DNA from: Membranipora membranacea
Taxonomy: Eukaryota > Bryozoa > Gymnolaemata > Cheilostomatida > Membraniporidae
Length of the DNA stretch: 64,000 bases
NCBI GenBank assembly: GCA_914767715.1
Contig: OU612065.1
Coordinates: 36,210,001-36,274,000, forward strand
Direction of reading: 5' to 3'
Under the pieces are notes generated by a model. The model saw nothing but the letters and a program-made list of their open reading frames with translations, was not told where the DNA came from and made no database searches. The first letter of the stretch is position 1; every line of letters begins with the position of its first letter. Positions 53,501-61,239 of this stretch are shown here, piece by piece. Both the position numbers and the translations under genes were made by a program.

Positions 53501-53702
53501 AATTCAATGATTCAAACAGTGACAGTAAATAACAAAATACAAAATGAATACGCAAATAATTATATTGATGGCAATCTCGCATGATATATTTTATACCATA
53601 TCTTCTGTTTTTCAAGATTTGATACAACGATTTGAGAGAGCAGGAGAGATAAACCTGAAGAAAACTTATTATCAGTGGAGAGTGAGAAAGAACCCAACAT
53701 GA
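20424..53702 (+). CDS. LRR-Roc-COR-caspase protein (multi-exon gene)
   Basis: Exons: 20424-20532, 21458-21686, ten LRR exons (23606-23743, 26362-26499, 28089-28229, 29955-30095, 31627-31767, 33298-33438, 35028-35168, 37596-37733, 40842-40982, 43984-44124), 48018-49927, 50070-50147, 50599-50753, 51028-51183, 51585-51825, 52218-52520, 52877-52986, 53134-53386 and 53617-53702. All junctions are GT-AG and in frame; the total is 5031 nt, about 1676 residues. Domains: N-terminal cap (1-112), 20 LRRs plus a final pair (to about 640), Roc GTPase (about 655-830), COR (about 835-1020), a C-terminal ROCO region (to 1216), a low-complexity linker, and a caspase (1295-1640) with His about 1381 and Cys about 1424. 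Roc-COR proteins are GTP-regulated dimers; caspases are apoptotic or inflammatory cysteine proteases. By inference this is a cytosolic sensor that couples LRR recognition to proteolysis. No CARD, DED or death domain was seen. A transcript is needed to confirm exon use. Confidence 0.87.
21458..21686 (+). CDS. Exon 2, N-terminal LRR cap
   Basis: It begins after TTCACAG and ends at a GTAAGT donor in phase 2. It encodes about 76 residues with FTLEELISA and a divergent LRR-like LKVLKIEDITDD at its end, which suits an N-terminal cap of the solenoid. Its phase-2 end matches the start phase of every LRR exon downstream. Confidence 0.8.
22309..22405 (+). pseudogene. Chimeric, truncated LRR exon
   Basis: The left part matches the second LRR exon class (acceptor TTATTGGACAG, then ITTLIN). 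The right part matches the second LRR of the main class (GELTSLKKLNVSKC). At 97 nt it lacks about 40 nt and does not keep frame. It looks like a deletion hybrid. Confidence 0.7.
22826..22960 (+). mobile_element. LINE reverse-transcriptase fragment
   Basis: Translates to LELNGVEIDCC...VKYLGVLFDNKLRFK, the KYLGV block just after the RT domain of non-LTR retrotransposons. Related pieces lie near 24682-24800 and 35632-35700. All are short, broken and intronic. Confidence 0.65.
23091..23225. mobile_element. Long-stem hairpin MITE, copy 1
   Basis: About 60-nt arms are near-perfect inverted repeats (GCTCATGGGCCCCTGGGAC...GTCCAGTATCAACC) around a short T/G-rich loop. A second copy lies at 35787-35922, and a half copy (right arm only) at 42420-42506. 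Confidence 0.8.
23606..23743 (+). CDS. LRR exon A1 (two 23-residue LRRs)
   Basis: 138 nt, phase 2-2, acceptor TTACAG and donor GTATGTG. It encodes SMRTLTSIEE then MDISFNELESLPDWIG and LTSLKKLDVSQCGLTHLPN. The variable positions are F in ISxN and Q in VSxC. Confidence 0.9.
25723..25915 (-). mobile_element. LINE 3'-end coding remnant (representative of many intronic copies)
   Basis: The minus strand encodes a tail such as YRMPNIKTERFLHSFIPISI, typical of the extreme C-terminus of non-LTR retrotransposon polyproteins. Related copies lie near 22530-22690, 25019-25140, 26620-26780, 28360-28520, 30225-30390, 31900-32060, 33570-33740, 35300-35460, 38080-38260, 39720-39870, 41110-41290, 44250-44430 and 45740-45890. 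The repeated spacing shows that most were copied as part of the LRR exon duplication unit. Confidence 0.65.
26362..26499 (+). CDS. LRR exon A2
   Basis: 138 nt, phase 2-2, acceptor CTTGTTGCAG. Encodes VDISGNGLKSLPDWIG and LDVSHGGLTHLPN. Variable residues are G (ISxN) and H (VSx); the usual Cys is Gly here. Confidence 0.9.
28089..28229 (+). CDS. LRR exon A3
   Basis: 141 nt, one residue longer in the first LRR (NRNLKSLP). Phase 2-2. Variable residues are W (ISxN) and V (MSxC). Confidence 0.9.
29955..30095 (+). CDS. LRR exon A4
   Basis: 141 nt, phase 2-2. Encodes VNISGNEELISLPDWIG and LYVPSCGLTHLPD. It starts a run of near-identical duplication units of about 1.67 kb. Confidence 0.9.
31627..31767 (+). 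CDS. LRR exon A5
   Basis: 141 nt, phase 2-2. The usual first Met is Ile (ATC). Variable residues are R (ISxN) and D (VSxC). W of PDWIG is L here. Almost identical to A6, 1671 nt downstream. Confidence 0.9.
33298..33438 (+). CDS. LRR exon A6
   Basis: 141 nt, phase 2-2. Apparently identical to A5 except at the VSxC position, where D (GAT) is E (GAG). Confidence 0.9.
35028..35168 (+). CDS. LRR exon A7
   Basis: 141 nt, phase 2-2, with Ile in place of the first Met. Encodes ISRNGNLKSIPDWIG and YVSDCGLTHLPN. Confidence 0.9.
35787..35922. mobile_element. Long-stem hairpin MITE, copy 2
   Basis: Same inverted-repeat element as 23091-23225, with the same flanking sequence on both sides. It was therefore probably copied as part of a larger intronic block rather than inserted again. 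Confidence 0.75.
36472..36619 (+). pseudogene. Class-B LRR exon broken by a 28-G tract
   Basis: Acceptor TTATTGGACAG, then ITTLINLEIKIFENH, and at the end LSELSIVECLIRHLPE before a GTAATT donor. These are recognisable LRRs in the same phase 2 register. A 7-nt deletion and a run of 28 G (36532-36559) at the Gly codons destroy the frame. Confidence 0.75.
36532..36559. repeat. Poly-G tract (28 nt)
   Basis: Uninterrupted G run inside the class-B LRR exon. The length may be uncertain in the assembly; the related exon at 43022 has 11 G. Confidence 0.9.
37596..37733 (+). CDS. LRR exon A8
   Basis: 138 nt, phase 2-2, acceptor TTACAG like A1. Encodes VNISGNELESLPDWIG and LDVFQCCLTHLPN. Intron and flank resemble A1 (23606), so A1 and A8 probably arose from one duplication. 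Confidence 0.9.
38395..39640. repeat. Series of TCCTGTGCGTCACA-like motifs
   Basis: Six or seven copies of a 14-nt motif or close variants, at about 38397, 38571 (inverted), 38939, 39130, 39293, 39478 and 39632, spaced roughly 155-370 nt. They recur in the duplicate block at 44602-45670. The sequence between motifs is not obviously alike. Function unknown. Confidence 0.5.
38412..40872. repeat. Segmental duplication, copy 1
   Basis: About 2.4 kb ending inside LRR exon A9. It is closely matched by 44450-47525, which ends inside a destroyed LRR exon. The copies differ by small indels and one 640-bp insertion in copy 2. Confidence 0.85.
40842..40982 (+). CDS. LRR exon A9
   Basis: 141 nt, phase 2-2. 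Encodes VNISGNKKLRSLPDWIG and LDVSRCRLTHLPD; R occupies the variable VSxC position. Confidence 0.9.
42417..42506 (+). pseudogene. LRR exon stub joined to half a MITE
   Basis: The normal intron end and acceptor (CTTGTTGCAG) and the first four exon bases TATG are followed at once by the right arm of the hairpin MITE. The rest of the exon and the left arm are gone, so a deletion joined the two. Confidence 0.75.
43022..43172 (+). pseudogene. Class-B LRR exon with an 11-G tract
   Basis: Acceptor TTATTGGACAG, then IATLINLDIMILENH and GLETLPDGVG, a run of 11 G (43098-43108), and in another frame IRELSIVKCPIRHLPE before GTAATT. At 151 nt it cannot keep the 2-2 phase. It is the better preserved relative of 36472-36619. 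Confidence 0.75.
43984..44124 (+). CDS. LRR exon A10
   Basis: 141 nt, phase 2-2, donor GTAAGT (the others have GTATGT). Encodes VNISGNNDLISLPDWIG and LDVSGCGLTHLPN. It is the last intact module before the Roc-COR exon. Confidence 0.9.
46014..46653. mobile_element. 640-bp insertion flanked by TTAA
   Basis: Copy 1 of the duplication has a single TTAA at 39996-39999. Copy 2 has TTAA at 46010-46013 and again at 46650-46653, with 636 bp between them. Clean duplication of TTAA is the mark of piggyBac or Kolobok transposition. The ends do not show a convincing terminal inverted repeat, and no transposase is encoded, so it is a non-autonomous element. Confidence 0.75.
47495..47525 (+). pseudogene. 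Truncated LRR exon
   Basis: Acceptor plus the first ten or so codons (MRTLTSIED) of a class-A LRR exon, then an AT repeat. No second LRR and no donor follow. Confidence 0.8.
47528..47548. repeat. (TA)n microsatellite
   Basis: About ten TA units at the break point of the truncated LRR exon. Confidence 0.9.
47714..47932 (-). pseudogene. Possible retroelement coding fragment
   Basis: The minus strand encodes SISFFVGAAYDQLPTTANLERW followed by a charged tail. This recalls a motif preceding a zinc knuckle in some invertebrate retroelement proteins, but the match is from memory and short. It lies in the intron before the Roc-COR exon, opposite to the gene. Confidence 0.3.
48018..49927 (+). CDS. 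Exon encoding the last LRR pair, Roc GTPase and COR domain
   Basis: The acceptor TTTTCTAG at 48011-48017 opens the exon in phase 2, the same as the LRR exons. A final LRR pair (LVNLEELELRNIPSLLSIP) comes first. Roc motifs follow: G1 GQTMAGKTS (48259-48285), G3 DFGGQ (48418-48432) and G4 THCD (48625-48636). COR is marked by GSWYVLMEL and LTLEELDKLF with a downstream helix-rich region, then a ROCO C-terminal segment with a CSHC motif. The donor is best placed at CCAT|GTTAGT; one alternative donor a few bases on would create a stop. The open frame extends left to 47947, but that part is intron. The P-loop residues are intact, so GTP binding is expected. Closest general family: LRR-Roc-COR proteins such as MFHAS1 and LRRK relatives. 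Confidence 0.92.
50070..50147 (+). CDS. Linker exon
   Basis: 78 nt, opens after TTAATAG, phase 1 to phase 1. Encodes SITERGIKTLDEYLSSIETG. The alternative donor 4 nt downstream is out of frame with the next exon. Confidence 0.7.
50599..50753 (+). CDS. Linker exon, Ser/Asp/Val-rich
   Basis: 155 nt, acceptor TTTACAG, donor GTAATT. Polar, probably unstructured sequence where a prodomain could have been expected. No death-fold domain is visible. Confidence 0.75.
51028..51183 (+). CDS. Caspase p20, first part
   Basis: 156 nt, phase 0 at both ends. Encodes TRGRALIISN and RRTGSDHDNDNIKRMLGKFGF, the opening strand and the R-x-G-(T/S)-D motif of the caspase p20 fold. That Arg lines the S1 pocket in known caspases. 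Confidence 0.9.
51585..51825 (+). CDS. Caspase p20, catalytic part
   Basis: 241 nt, ends in phase 1 inside the Ser/Gly codon after the active site. It holds the catalytic His in IASHGHEG (codon 51687-51689) and the catalytic Cys in IIQACAG (codon 51816-51818), both in canonical context. The protease is therefore predicted to be active. Confidence 0.93.
52218..52520 (+). CDS. Acidic p20-p10 linker exon
   Basis: 303 nt, phase 1 to phase 1. It starts with a proline-rich stretch (MDPPPPRP). It then carries a Ser/Asp/Glu-rich run that includes five tandem 12-bp units (52379-52438) giving EDSG repeats, and ends with SDFMIMQSS, the first strand of p10. Asp residues just before this strand are possible self-cleavage points. 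Confidence 0.85.
52379..52438 (+). repeat. 12-bp coding minisatellite (EDSG)5
   Basis: Five perfect copies of GAAGACAGCGGT in frame inside the caspase linker. The unit length is a multiple of three, so copy-number change keeps frame. Confidence 0.95.
52877..52986 (+). CDS. Caspase p10, first part
   Basis: 110 nt, phase 1 to 0. Encodes SPRRHTVGSTFIRCLVSVF, which aligns with the S-x-R...GSWF-(I/V)-Q-x-L block of p10. An Arg is present near the S1/S3 site; the usual Trp residues are replaced. Confidence 0.8.
53134..53386 (+). CDS. Caspase p10, second part
   Basis: 253 nt, phase 0 to 1. Encodes VGEAVAKAG...FRASMPQTRCTFIEKEFYL, which corresponds to the last helix and strand of p10 (MPC...KKFYF in other caspases), then a Pro/Glu-rich tail. 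Confidence 0.8.
53617..53702 (+). CDS. Terminal exon with stop codon
   Basis: Acceptor TTTTTCAAG, 28 codons with a basic end (YYQWRVRKNPT), TGA at 53700-53702. The frame matches the previous exon through a GTGAGT donor at 53387. Confidence 0.7.
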
Positions 53703-54290
53703 AGTGCTCCTTCTCTCCACTGTAGGCAGCAGTAAATATCCCTTTTTTCAATTTTCTGTTGATTATTTGTCAGTTAATTCATCACGTATATCGAATGTAT
53801 AAGCTAAAGTGCTAACTGTGATAAGCCTTATTTGAGTCTTTTTAGTTACTAAACAGATAATGCTAATCTGATCTACTGATGCTAAATATGCTGAAATCAA
53901 TTGTAAGGTCATTAATCAGTTACAGCTAGTAAGCAAGCATCAATTTTATCTTATATTATTGTGAATATGGTTTTATATGCATTTTTATGTTGTATTCGAC
54001 ATATTATACCATTCATGAGCTATAAATATTATCATGTATACTTGAGTGATTCACAATCGGTTGCAGTAAGATCTACCGACAATTGAAACTGCCCAGACCA
54101 TGAACTCCTCCATCCGATCGGATTGAGTTTCATTGCCAACCGATCTCCGACAAGCCTCCAGTGTGAGCTGAATTGTTATTCCCTAAATACCGCACCTCGT
54201 TTGTTCAAGAAAACAGAATCCATGGTCTGCTCAATCTAATTCAGATCTTCATACAACTTCTTTTGTGTTATTATCCTTTTTTATTTTGTA

Positions 54291-54296
54291 AATAAA
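54291..54296 (+). terminator. Likely polyadenylation signal (AATAAA)
   Basis: Canonical AATAAA about 590 nt after the stop codon, preceded by a T-rich stretch. It is the first such hexamer in a sensible position. Confidence 0.5.
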
Positions 54297-54303
54297 CTGT
54301 AAA

Positions 54304-55329
54304 ATTTCAAATTTCTGGCGTGGTTACGGTAAAGAGTTAGAGACAACTCTGTCTCTTACCCCTTTGTCACGACAACAGGGACAATGATCTGCATGTGCAG
54401 TTTAGTTCTCGTGTCAGCAATTTGTCATGCCGGAAAAGTGTTGTCTTCTATTTTGATACATTCTTGTGGTGGGAGAGGATGCAGGTAATGAGATGGACAC
54501 TCTTTGAGGTTGCAGAAGTCAACTGCAAATTCCATGTTCCATTTTGGCGGGCCGGGCTTCAAATAATGATCTAATGTTGTAATGTCGTAATTATGTCCCA
54601 CCAACAAATCAATTCCTAACGCCCAAAATCAAGAATCAGACGTCTCACTCAAATTCTGCTAAACATAAAAATTATTAACTGACCGGTGTATACTGATGAA
54701 CATAGGTAATGAGAACTGTATAAAATTTTATTGTGTTCTTTTTATTTATATGTTATGACAGGATAATAAAACTTAATTTACCCTAATGTTTAGTGAATAT
54801 TGAGAAACAACAATTGAAGAAAAAATCCAGTGCACAATATTGAAATGCATCATGTCAGTCTACACAAGTGTGTGCAGTTACCAGTAAGACTACCCAAATG
54901 TATGTGTAAGGACTAGTGAGCCAAACCTCACTCAGTTACCTAGACAATAAACATAACTAGCAAAGGTGGACACCAGAATTACAATGAGGTACATGGATTT
55001 AACTGCTATAAATTTAAACGCCATGATATGCCTATGAACGGATAATTTTGAATTTATTGGGGTTTTTTTCCAGCAGATTGAGCCTTGAGATTGAGCCTAA
55101 ACTCACTCTTGCATCATCTCCATTTCTGGATAAGATGGTCCTGGCTCTTGCTATATTATTCACTACAAAATATTAATAGCCAAGCTGTACGTCCTACTTG
55201 TGGTATGCGCGAATGTGTTGTGTATCAGGTTATCAGCTCACAAGGCTGACAAAATAAAGGTTTTTAGTGTAGTAGCCTCTGTAGGGTGGGGTATGATGGG
55301 CCGAGATTTTGTATTGCGTGTGGGTGGTG
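54304..55329. other. No gene recognised; possible retroelement 3' region
   Basis: A 60-codon minus-strand frame (54425-54607, HNYDITTLDHYLKPG) looks protein-like but I do not recognise it. It lies just downstream, on the same strand, of the RNase H remnant and may be part of that element. Confidence 0.4.
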
Positions 55330-58300
55330 TAAAATTTGCAACCACATTCCAGCTTTCTTGATAGCTTATCTGCTATGACGTTCAAACTACTGGCTATGTG
55401 GCAACCTCGCAAAACAAGGCCAAATCTTTCAGTAAGGTGTTGATCATTGCCACCAGAGCTTGATTGTCAGTCTGAATAGAAAGTACCGTATCACTTATAT
55501 TGTCGCCCCAGAGATTAACGGCCATGTAGGTGGGAATCTGTTATAAAAAGAGCGATATTCTGTTTCGACCACCATTCATCTTGCCAAACCCTGTTGAGCA
55601 ACCAGTTGTCAAACACACATCCCATAGCCAACCGATCCTGAGGCGTCAGATATGACAGAATGTGTGGCTTACTGAGATCCTGCAAAAATGAAATTAAATG
55701 GATTTCTCTCCGGTTGAGACAGGAAGGACTGCCACACTCGCAGATCTGCGCGAACGTTTTCATTTAATCTATGGTGTGCCCACTTGTTTGAGGATAGAAT
55801 ACCAGATATATTTTGGTATAATCCCGTCAACAGCGCCTTTCTGGGTAAGAAGGCGGTACAAAGAAATGTGAGTTTACCAACCAGTTTCTGTATAGAGTGA
55901 ACGCGGGCCCCTTCTTAGCGATGATGTTAGTTGTTTCCCTTCCATAATTTTCTCTTTTTGACAGAGGCACAAATAATAACAGATTCATGCTATCGATACC
56001 CAGCCCTAGGACTATATATGGGTGCAGGTCTTTTGTGGGCTGATAGGGAAACCTAAATACTTTAGACATGAGAGAAATTCTGACAATGCCTCTTGGTATC
56101 GCTGATGGCTCAACGCTAATATCAAAAAGTTATCAATGTTATTGGAAATTTCACAGTCTGGATGGGCTTTCTCAAATAACCAAGCAAGGCGCTCAGGCCC
56201 ATAGGCAGACGTAATATATCGAATAACAACTTTTCTTCGAATTGCATCCCCAGATATCTCCATTCTTCTTTGTTTATTGGGCAGCACCGGTACGCATCTT
56301 TGTCATGAAGGTTGGGGCCTGCTCTTTCTCTTGTCTTCTTGACAGCGATTCTGCCACCTGCATAACATTACAGAAGCTGACACCTTTAAGTTCATTGGGA
56401 ATTTTATCATTGACAGATGTGCCATAAGGTTTGCTCATATAATGAATGAGACGAAACTTTCCTGGAGCGCTTCTCGGTATAGCATATACATTGTTAATCA
56501 AGAAACATGGTATGGCCCTAGGATGCGGCCTTCCTCCAGCTCACAGTTTAGCTTTCCAATGACCACCCCGCGGTTCCTGGCGGGTTTTTGTCTTGGATTA
56601 CATTATCGAAAGAAAAGGAGTTTACAGAAGGCCCCCCTATGCGACTGGTGTTATGATTCTCGATTCCGCTATTTATTTTACATTTTGCATTAATTCTTAA
56701 AATGGAAAGTGTAAATAATGTTAGCTCTTAGTGAAAACAGTAGTCACAAAGTTGTCACTGAAAAGGCGAGAGGGTGATTAGAACCTTCCACACTCGTCGA
56801 TTCAATTCTAATTTGTAAAGACTATTCATGCACAGACGAAGCAGTATAATTGAACTGAGCTGGCTATTCTTTGCACATTTAAACTTTCCATTTAAACTTT
56901 CCTACACTTGTAAATTTACAGCCCGTACAAGTGCATTTGCGTGCGTTGAAGCAAAAACACCTAAAGGACCTAACTACGTTGGATGGTTGGTATGATAGTG
57001 CCCGATAATGAGCCTGGCTTGCACTCCTTGGGCCTTCAGAATCCATGTAAGCATTCTTTGACACAAACTCAGCCATATAACAGCCCCATGGTACGCTTGG
57101 ATTATTAGCTTTCATAAGTCGGAACCTTTTATCATATAAGGTTCCATCAACATTTCGAAAAAATATATGTTTTACCATCTCGAGGTGTTCATTAGGGTAA
57201 GCTTTATCTCTGACTGTCATGTAAATCAGAAAAAAAATCAATAAATAGGTTGCATGAGAATATATCAGCCTTTTTGATGTTAGAGTCAAACTTTAATTGC
57301 CCATCTTTGACAATGAGGACCTGGTCCATCTCTTGCTGATTATCCGCGCGGAATAGCTTTTATTGCTCAACATCCTCTCCTTGTACAATTTTCAGTTTGA
57401 TCTTACTTGGCACATGGCTAGTATGGGGGGCATCTGACGCCACTAAGTACGGAGTGTAGTCATTGTCAATAGCTGTCATAGCCATACCGTTGTTAGGTTG
57501 AAGGTCAACCGATGAATCCTCCTCCTCCTCCAGGGACATCTGTACTGAGGGTATTGTCGGAAGCTGAGCATGACTGACTGCCTGAGGCCGTTGATATCAG
57601 CTCTGTCACTGCTGGTCTTGCTAGCGTAGGTGAAGGGCTCCGTGACAATCCTGGAATCGGGTCCGGTCGCAGCAACCAACCGTCATGATCCAGTCTCGTC
57701 TTGAGCCGAGGTTCCAAGCCCCGAGTTGCACCATCAGCTAAACAAAGGCGTTTTTTGCAAGGAATTTTTCTCCTCTCTGACTATTAACTAGAGTTGATTT
57801 AAGAAATTTGGTTTTGTTACAAGCTCCGTTACTGCACCTTCTCCCGCTCCTTGTCTGATGTGTCTAACAAATTTCTCAAGCTTACGCTTTTTTGAGGCCT
57901 AAACTTTTTTGCTTGCCTATAATAGAGAGAAAATTGGTATTAGACAACCATGAAGACGTATGTCTTGTTCTAGCAGACTTTTCGAACTTCAATTTTTGTT
58001 GTTGGCTACTAGGTTTGAAAAAAAAACATCACAGGTGACACAAGGTATTTACAGGCCATTTTATCTGTGTCAGTCAGACGGACACCATCAGACCTCAAAA
58101 TTAAGTGTCGGTCATACTTGTTTGACCATCTCCAGCTTACAATAATCTGGTTTGAATTTCTGGTAATAAGATCATTTAGCGCAGTCAATCTATTCATATA
58201 ATTTGTCCATAGACAGGGAAAAACTGTTATAATAATAACTTTGGCGGCAAAATGGTCAAACAGGTTGGCATGGCCCCTCAAATTAACGTATAAACCGCTT

Positions 58301-58497
58301 GGAGTAATCCCATCTCCCAGACCGTTCATTCCTATCACCAGGATGATGCCGTCATAATGCTGTTGGTTAGCTGGGACCTCTAAATAGTTGGTCAGAGCTC
58401 CTCGGCGGCACCTTAATTCTACTGACAGATCTCTTCTGCTAAAGTACACCCCAGCTTGATCTCTCAGCTATTGTGCATGTGAGTCCCCCATGACTAG
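55330..58497 (-). pseudogene. DIRS-like retroelement, decayed
   Basis: Minus-strand coding blocks in order: an SGNH-hydrolase-like domain (58497-58009); a low-complexity region with stops (about 57760-57300); a gag-like block with YDKRFRLMKANNPSVPW and a CFCFNARKCTCTGCKF knuckle (57289-56879); RT (56501-56012) with PGKFRLIH and SVNDKIPNEL; and an RNase H-like piece (55763-55330) with FITDSHLHG and a leaky-frame tail. The catalytic YxDD of RT reads NNIDNF, and several stops and frameshifts are present. The gag knuckle and the RT/RNase H style are those of DIRS-type elements. A tyrosine recombinase was not found. Confidence 0.7.
58009..58497 (-). pseudogene. SGNH/GDSL hydrolase-like domain of the retroelement
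   Basis: Reads VMGDSHAQ (block I Ser) near 58471-58497, then a TAG. Downstream are VIGMNGLGDG (block III Asn-like) and SDGVRLTDTD (block V Asp; the usual His is Arg). The stop and the missing His argue for loss of function. Confidence 0.6.
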
Positions 58498-58967
58498 TAC
58501 CTACAGGTAGTGACAGACTTCCCAAATAAGTATAAATTCAGGAATACAGAATTTCTGAATCACCCCATAATCGTTAGCGAACACTCAAATATCACTAAAT
58601 CTAGTTATTAAGTTCATGAAGGTGTTTTATTATCTGTTTCATTACCAATCCACAGGGCTAATTATTTCCGCCAGCACCAGAATGAAGCCAAGGACAAGCG
58701 GGTTGTAGTGGTAGTCTTCCTTAAACAATGAACACATTCATTAGGCAGAGGTTAGGAATTTTTTTTAAGGTGTGCCTTGGGAAGTAATGACTCGGAATGA
58801 TGAGTGAAATGATCGGAGTTCCAAAAGGAAGTTGGGTAGGAAAATCAAAGGCAAATCTCATAAAGAAGCTTGTCATGGAACGTATTATTATTTTGTTTGA
58901 TGCTCTCAGATTATGAGATCATTTCCACAGGTAACATCAAATCACAGCTCAATATAAACAGCTAAAC
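58498..58967. other. No gene recognised
   Basis: Spacer between the retroelement remnant and the right 5S array. Confidence 0.5.
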
Positions 58968-59770
58968 AGGATTAAAAGCGCAATTTATAAGCTGGCAGCA
59001 AGTAGCGGACTCTGGTAAGTTACTCTTTTGTTTGATTGTGACAGTGCCAGCAGTGATCTAACCACTAGACTGGACTGTAGGCCAAGGGAATTACAATGTG
59101 ACACTCGTGTGTGATCCATCGTACAGCCACAGATATTCTCATTTTATGAAATCTATACCTGTTTAGTTAGCAAAATCTGATGTCCGCGGCTGGATTTTGG
59201 TAATCATGTGCACATCGACACACTTAACCTAACTAGTGAGCACCAGCCATTATCAGGATTACCGCCTAAAAGTCATAATTTGTGTTGTCAATAACAATAG
59301 CCTATAATGGCTGCTGCAATTTTCCAATTTCGCTAGCTTTCCTACTGGTTATCATTTCTGGAGTATTGTCCAAAAGTGATAGCAATGCAGCACCGGTCTA
59401 GCATCTTTTCCGGCATCCTCTTCCTGGCATGGGGGACAAACCTCTGATAGTACGAGCGAACCCCTACGCTGAGCTTCTCAAGGATCGCTGCTGCCAAATT
59501 CCAATGGTGATTGACACAAAACGCAGGATTTTCTTGAATTTATCTTCTCAAAAATTGCACTTTTAGTGTTCTTTTTCGTCGCAATACACAAGCTTGCATA
59601 TGCTGCCGTTAAGGAATAGTTGGGGGGGGGGGGTGAAGAAGGGGGGACGAAGAAGGGGGGGAGGGTGCTGAGCTGACCCCCAAAAATTCACTTCACGCAG
59701 CTCATTTTGATGGTAGAGCGAAGAATACAACATGTTGTTTTTAGGTTGTAAAAGTGGAAAATAATCAAAA

Positions 59771-59891
59771 GTCTACAGCACCCAGTATTCCCAGGCGGTC
59801 ACCAATCCAAGTACTAACTGGGCTCGACGTTGCTTAGCTTCAGTGATCGGACGAGAACTGGCCGTAGACAGAACGTGATATGGCCGTAGAC
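59771..59891 (-). pseudogene. 5S rRNA pseudogene at array edge
   Basis: 121 nt instead of 118. On the transcribed strand, the first ten bases GTCTACGGCC are repeated about 20 nt into the gene, replacing GAAAACGCC in helix II. A further change lies in the box C region. Helix II cannot fold normally, so it is probably not a working gene. Confidence 0.85.
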
Positions 59892-61121
59892 AATTATGGT
59901 GATTAATTTTAGCAGTTTTATGCGTGGATGCGGGAATAACTTAACAAGGGCATGCAACTCTTGTTTTTAGTTGCATGTTTATAGTCTTATTCCTAGACAT
60001 TTTAACGTGTTTCTCTAGATGACAACAGAGTCATACTTCTCCTTCTTCATAATATCTTTCATCTATTATAGAACATATATTTCTCTTCCAAAACATTGTT
60101 AGTATGCAACTTACCTTTTTGATTTTATTTGAGGAGGGACTGGTTGGTTTGGCTGCCAGGTTTCAACCAAGCTGCCGGGTTTGATGGCTCATACAAGCAT
60201 CTTTTGACGGCATTGGACTTTTTGCGGAGAATTTGTAGCATGCTATGAACTCTGTGGCAACAATCATCTTGACGCGACATCACGCTTAGCTCCATTGTTT
60301 AACATTCTGTCGGACTAAACGCCGCACTCACAGCGCAGGATTAAAAGCGCAAGTTATAAGCTGGCAGCAAGTAGCGGACTCTGGTAAGTTACTCTTTTGT
60401 TTGATTGTGACAGTACCAGCAGTGATCTAACCACTAGACTGGACTGTAGGCCAAGGGAATTCCAATGTGACACTCGTGTGTGATCCATCGTACAGCCACA
60501 GATATTCTCATTTTATGAAATCTATACCTGTTTAGTTAGCAAAATCTGATGTCCGCGGCTGGATTTTGGTAATTATGTGCACATCGACACACTTAACCTA
60601 GCTAGTGAACACCAGCCATTATCAGGATTACCGCCTAAAAGTCATAATTTGTGTTGTCAATAACAATAGCCTATAATGGCTGCTGCAATTTTCCAATTTC
60701 GCTAGCTTTCCTACTGGTTATCATTTCTGGAGTATTGTCCAAAAGTGATAGCAAAGCAGCACCGGTCAAACATCTTTTCCGGCATCCTCTTCTTGGCATG
60801 GGGACAAACCTCTGATAGTACCAGCGATCCCCTACGCTGAGCTTCTCAAGGATCGCTGCTGCCAAATTCAACTGGGGATTGACACAAAACGCAGGATTTT
60901 CTTGAATTTATCTTCTCAAAAATTGCACTTTTCATCTTCTTTTTCGTCGCAATACACAAGTTTGCTTAGCTGCCGTTTAGGAATAATTGGGGGGGGGGGG
61001 GTGAAGAAGGGGTGGTGCTGAGCTGACCCCCAAAAAATTCACTTCATGCAGCTCATATTGATGGTAGAGCAAATAATATAACATGTTGGTTTTAGGTTGT
61101 AAAAATGGAAAATAATCAAAA

Positions 61122-61239
61122 GTCTACAGCACCCAGTATTCCCAGGCGGTCACCCATCCAAGTACTAATTGGGCTCGACGTTGCTTAGCTTCAGTGGTCG
61201 GACGAGAACTGGCGTTTTCAACGTGATATGGCCGTACAC
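61122..61239 (-). rRNA. 5S ribosomal RNA (variant)
   Basis: 118 nt, with all blocks present. Compared with the left array it has GTGTAC rather than GTCTAC at the 5' end, which gives one mismatch in helix I, and two internal transitions (TAATTGG and CAGTGGTCGG on the plus strand). Internal promoter boxes are kept and TTTT follows the gene. Confidence 0.93.

Noticed and set aside
20424-53702. CRISPR array or prokaryotic operon for the regularly spaced repeats
   Set aside because: The repeats are exons with GT-AG borders spaced by kilobases in an animal gene; nothing resembles direct repeats with short spacers.
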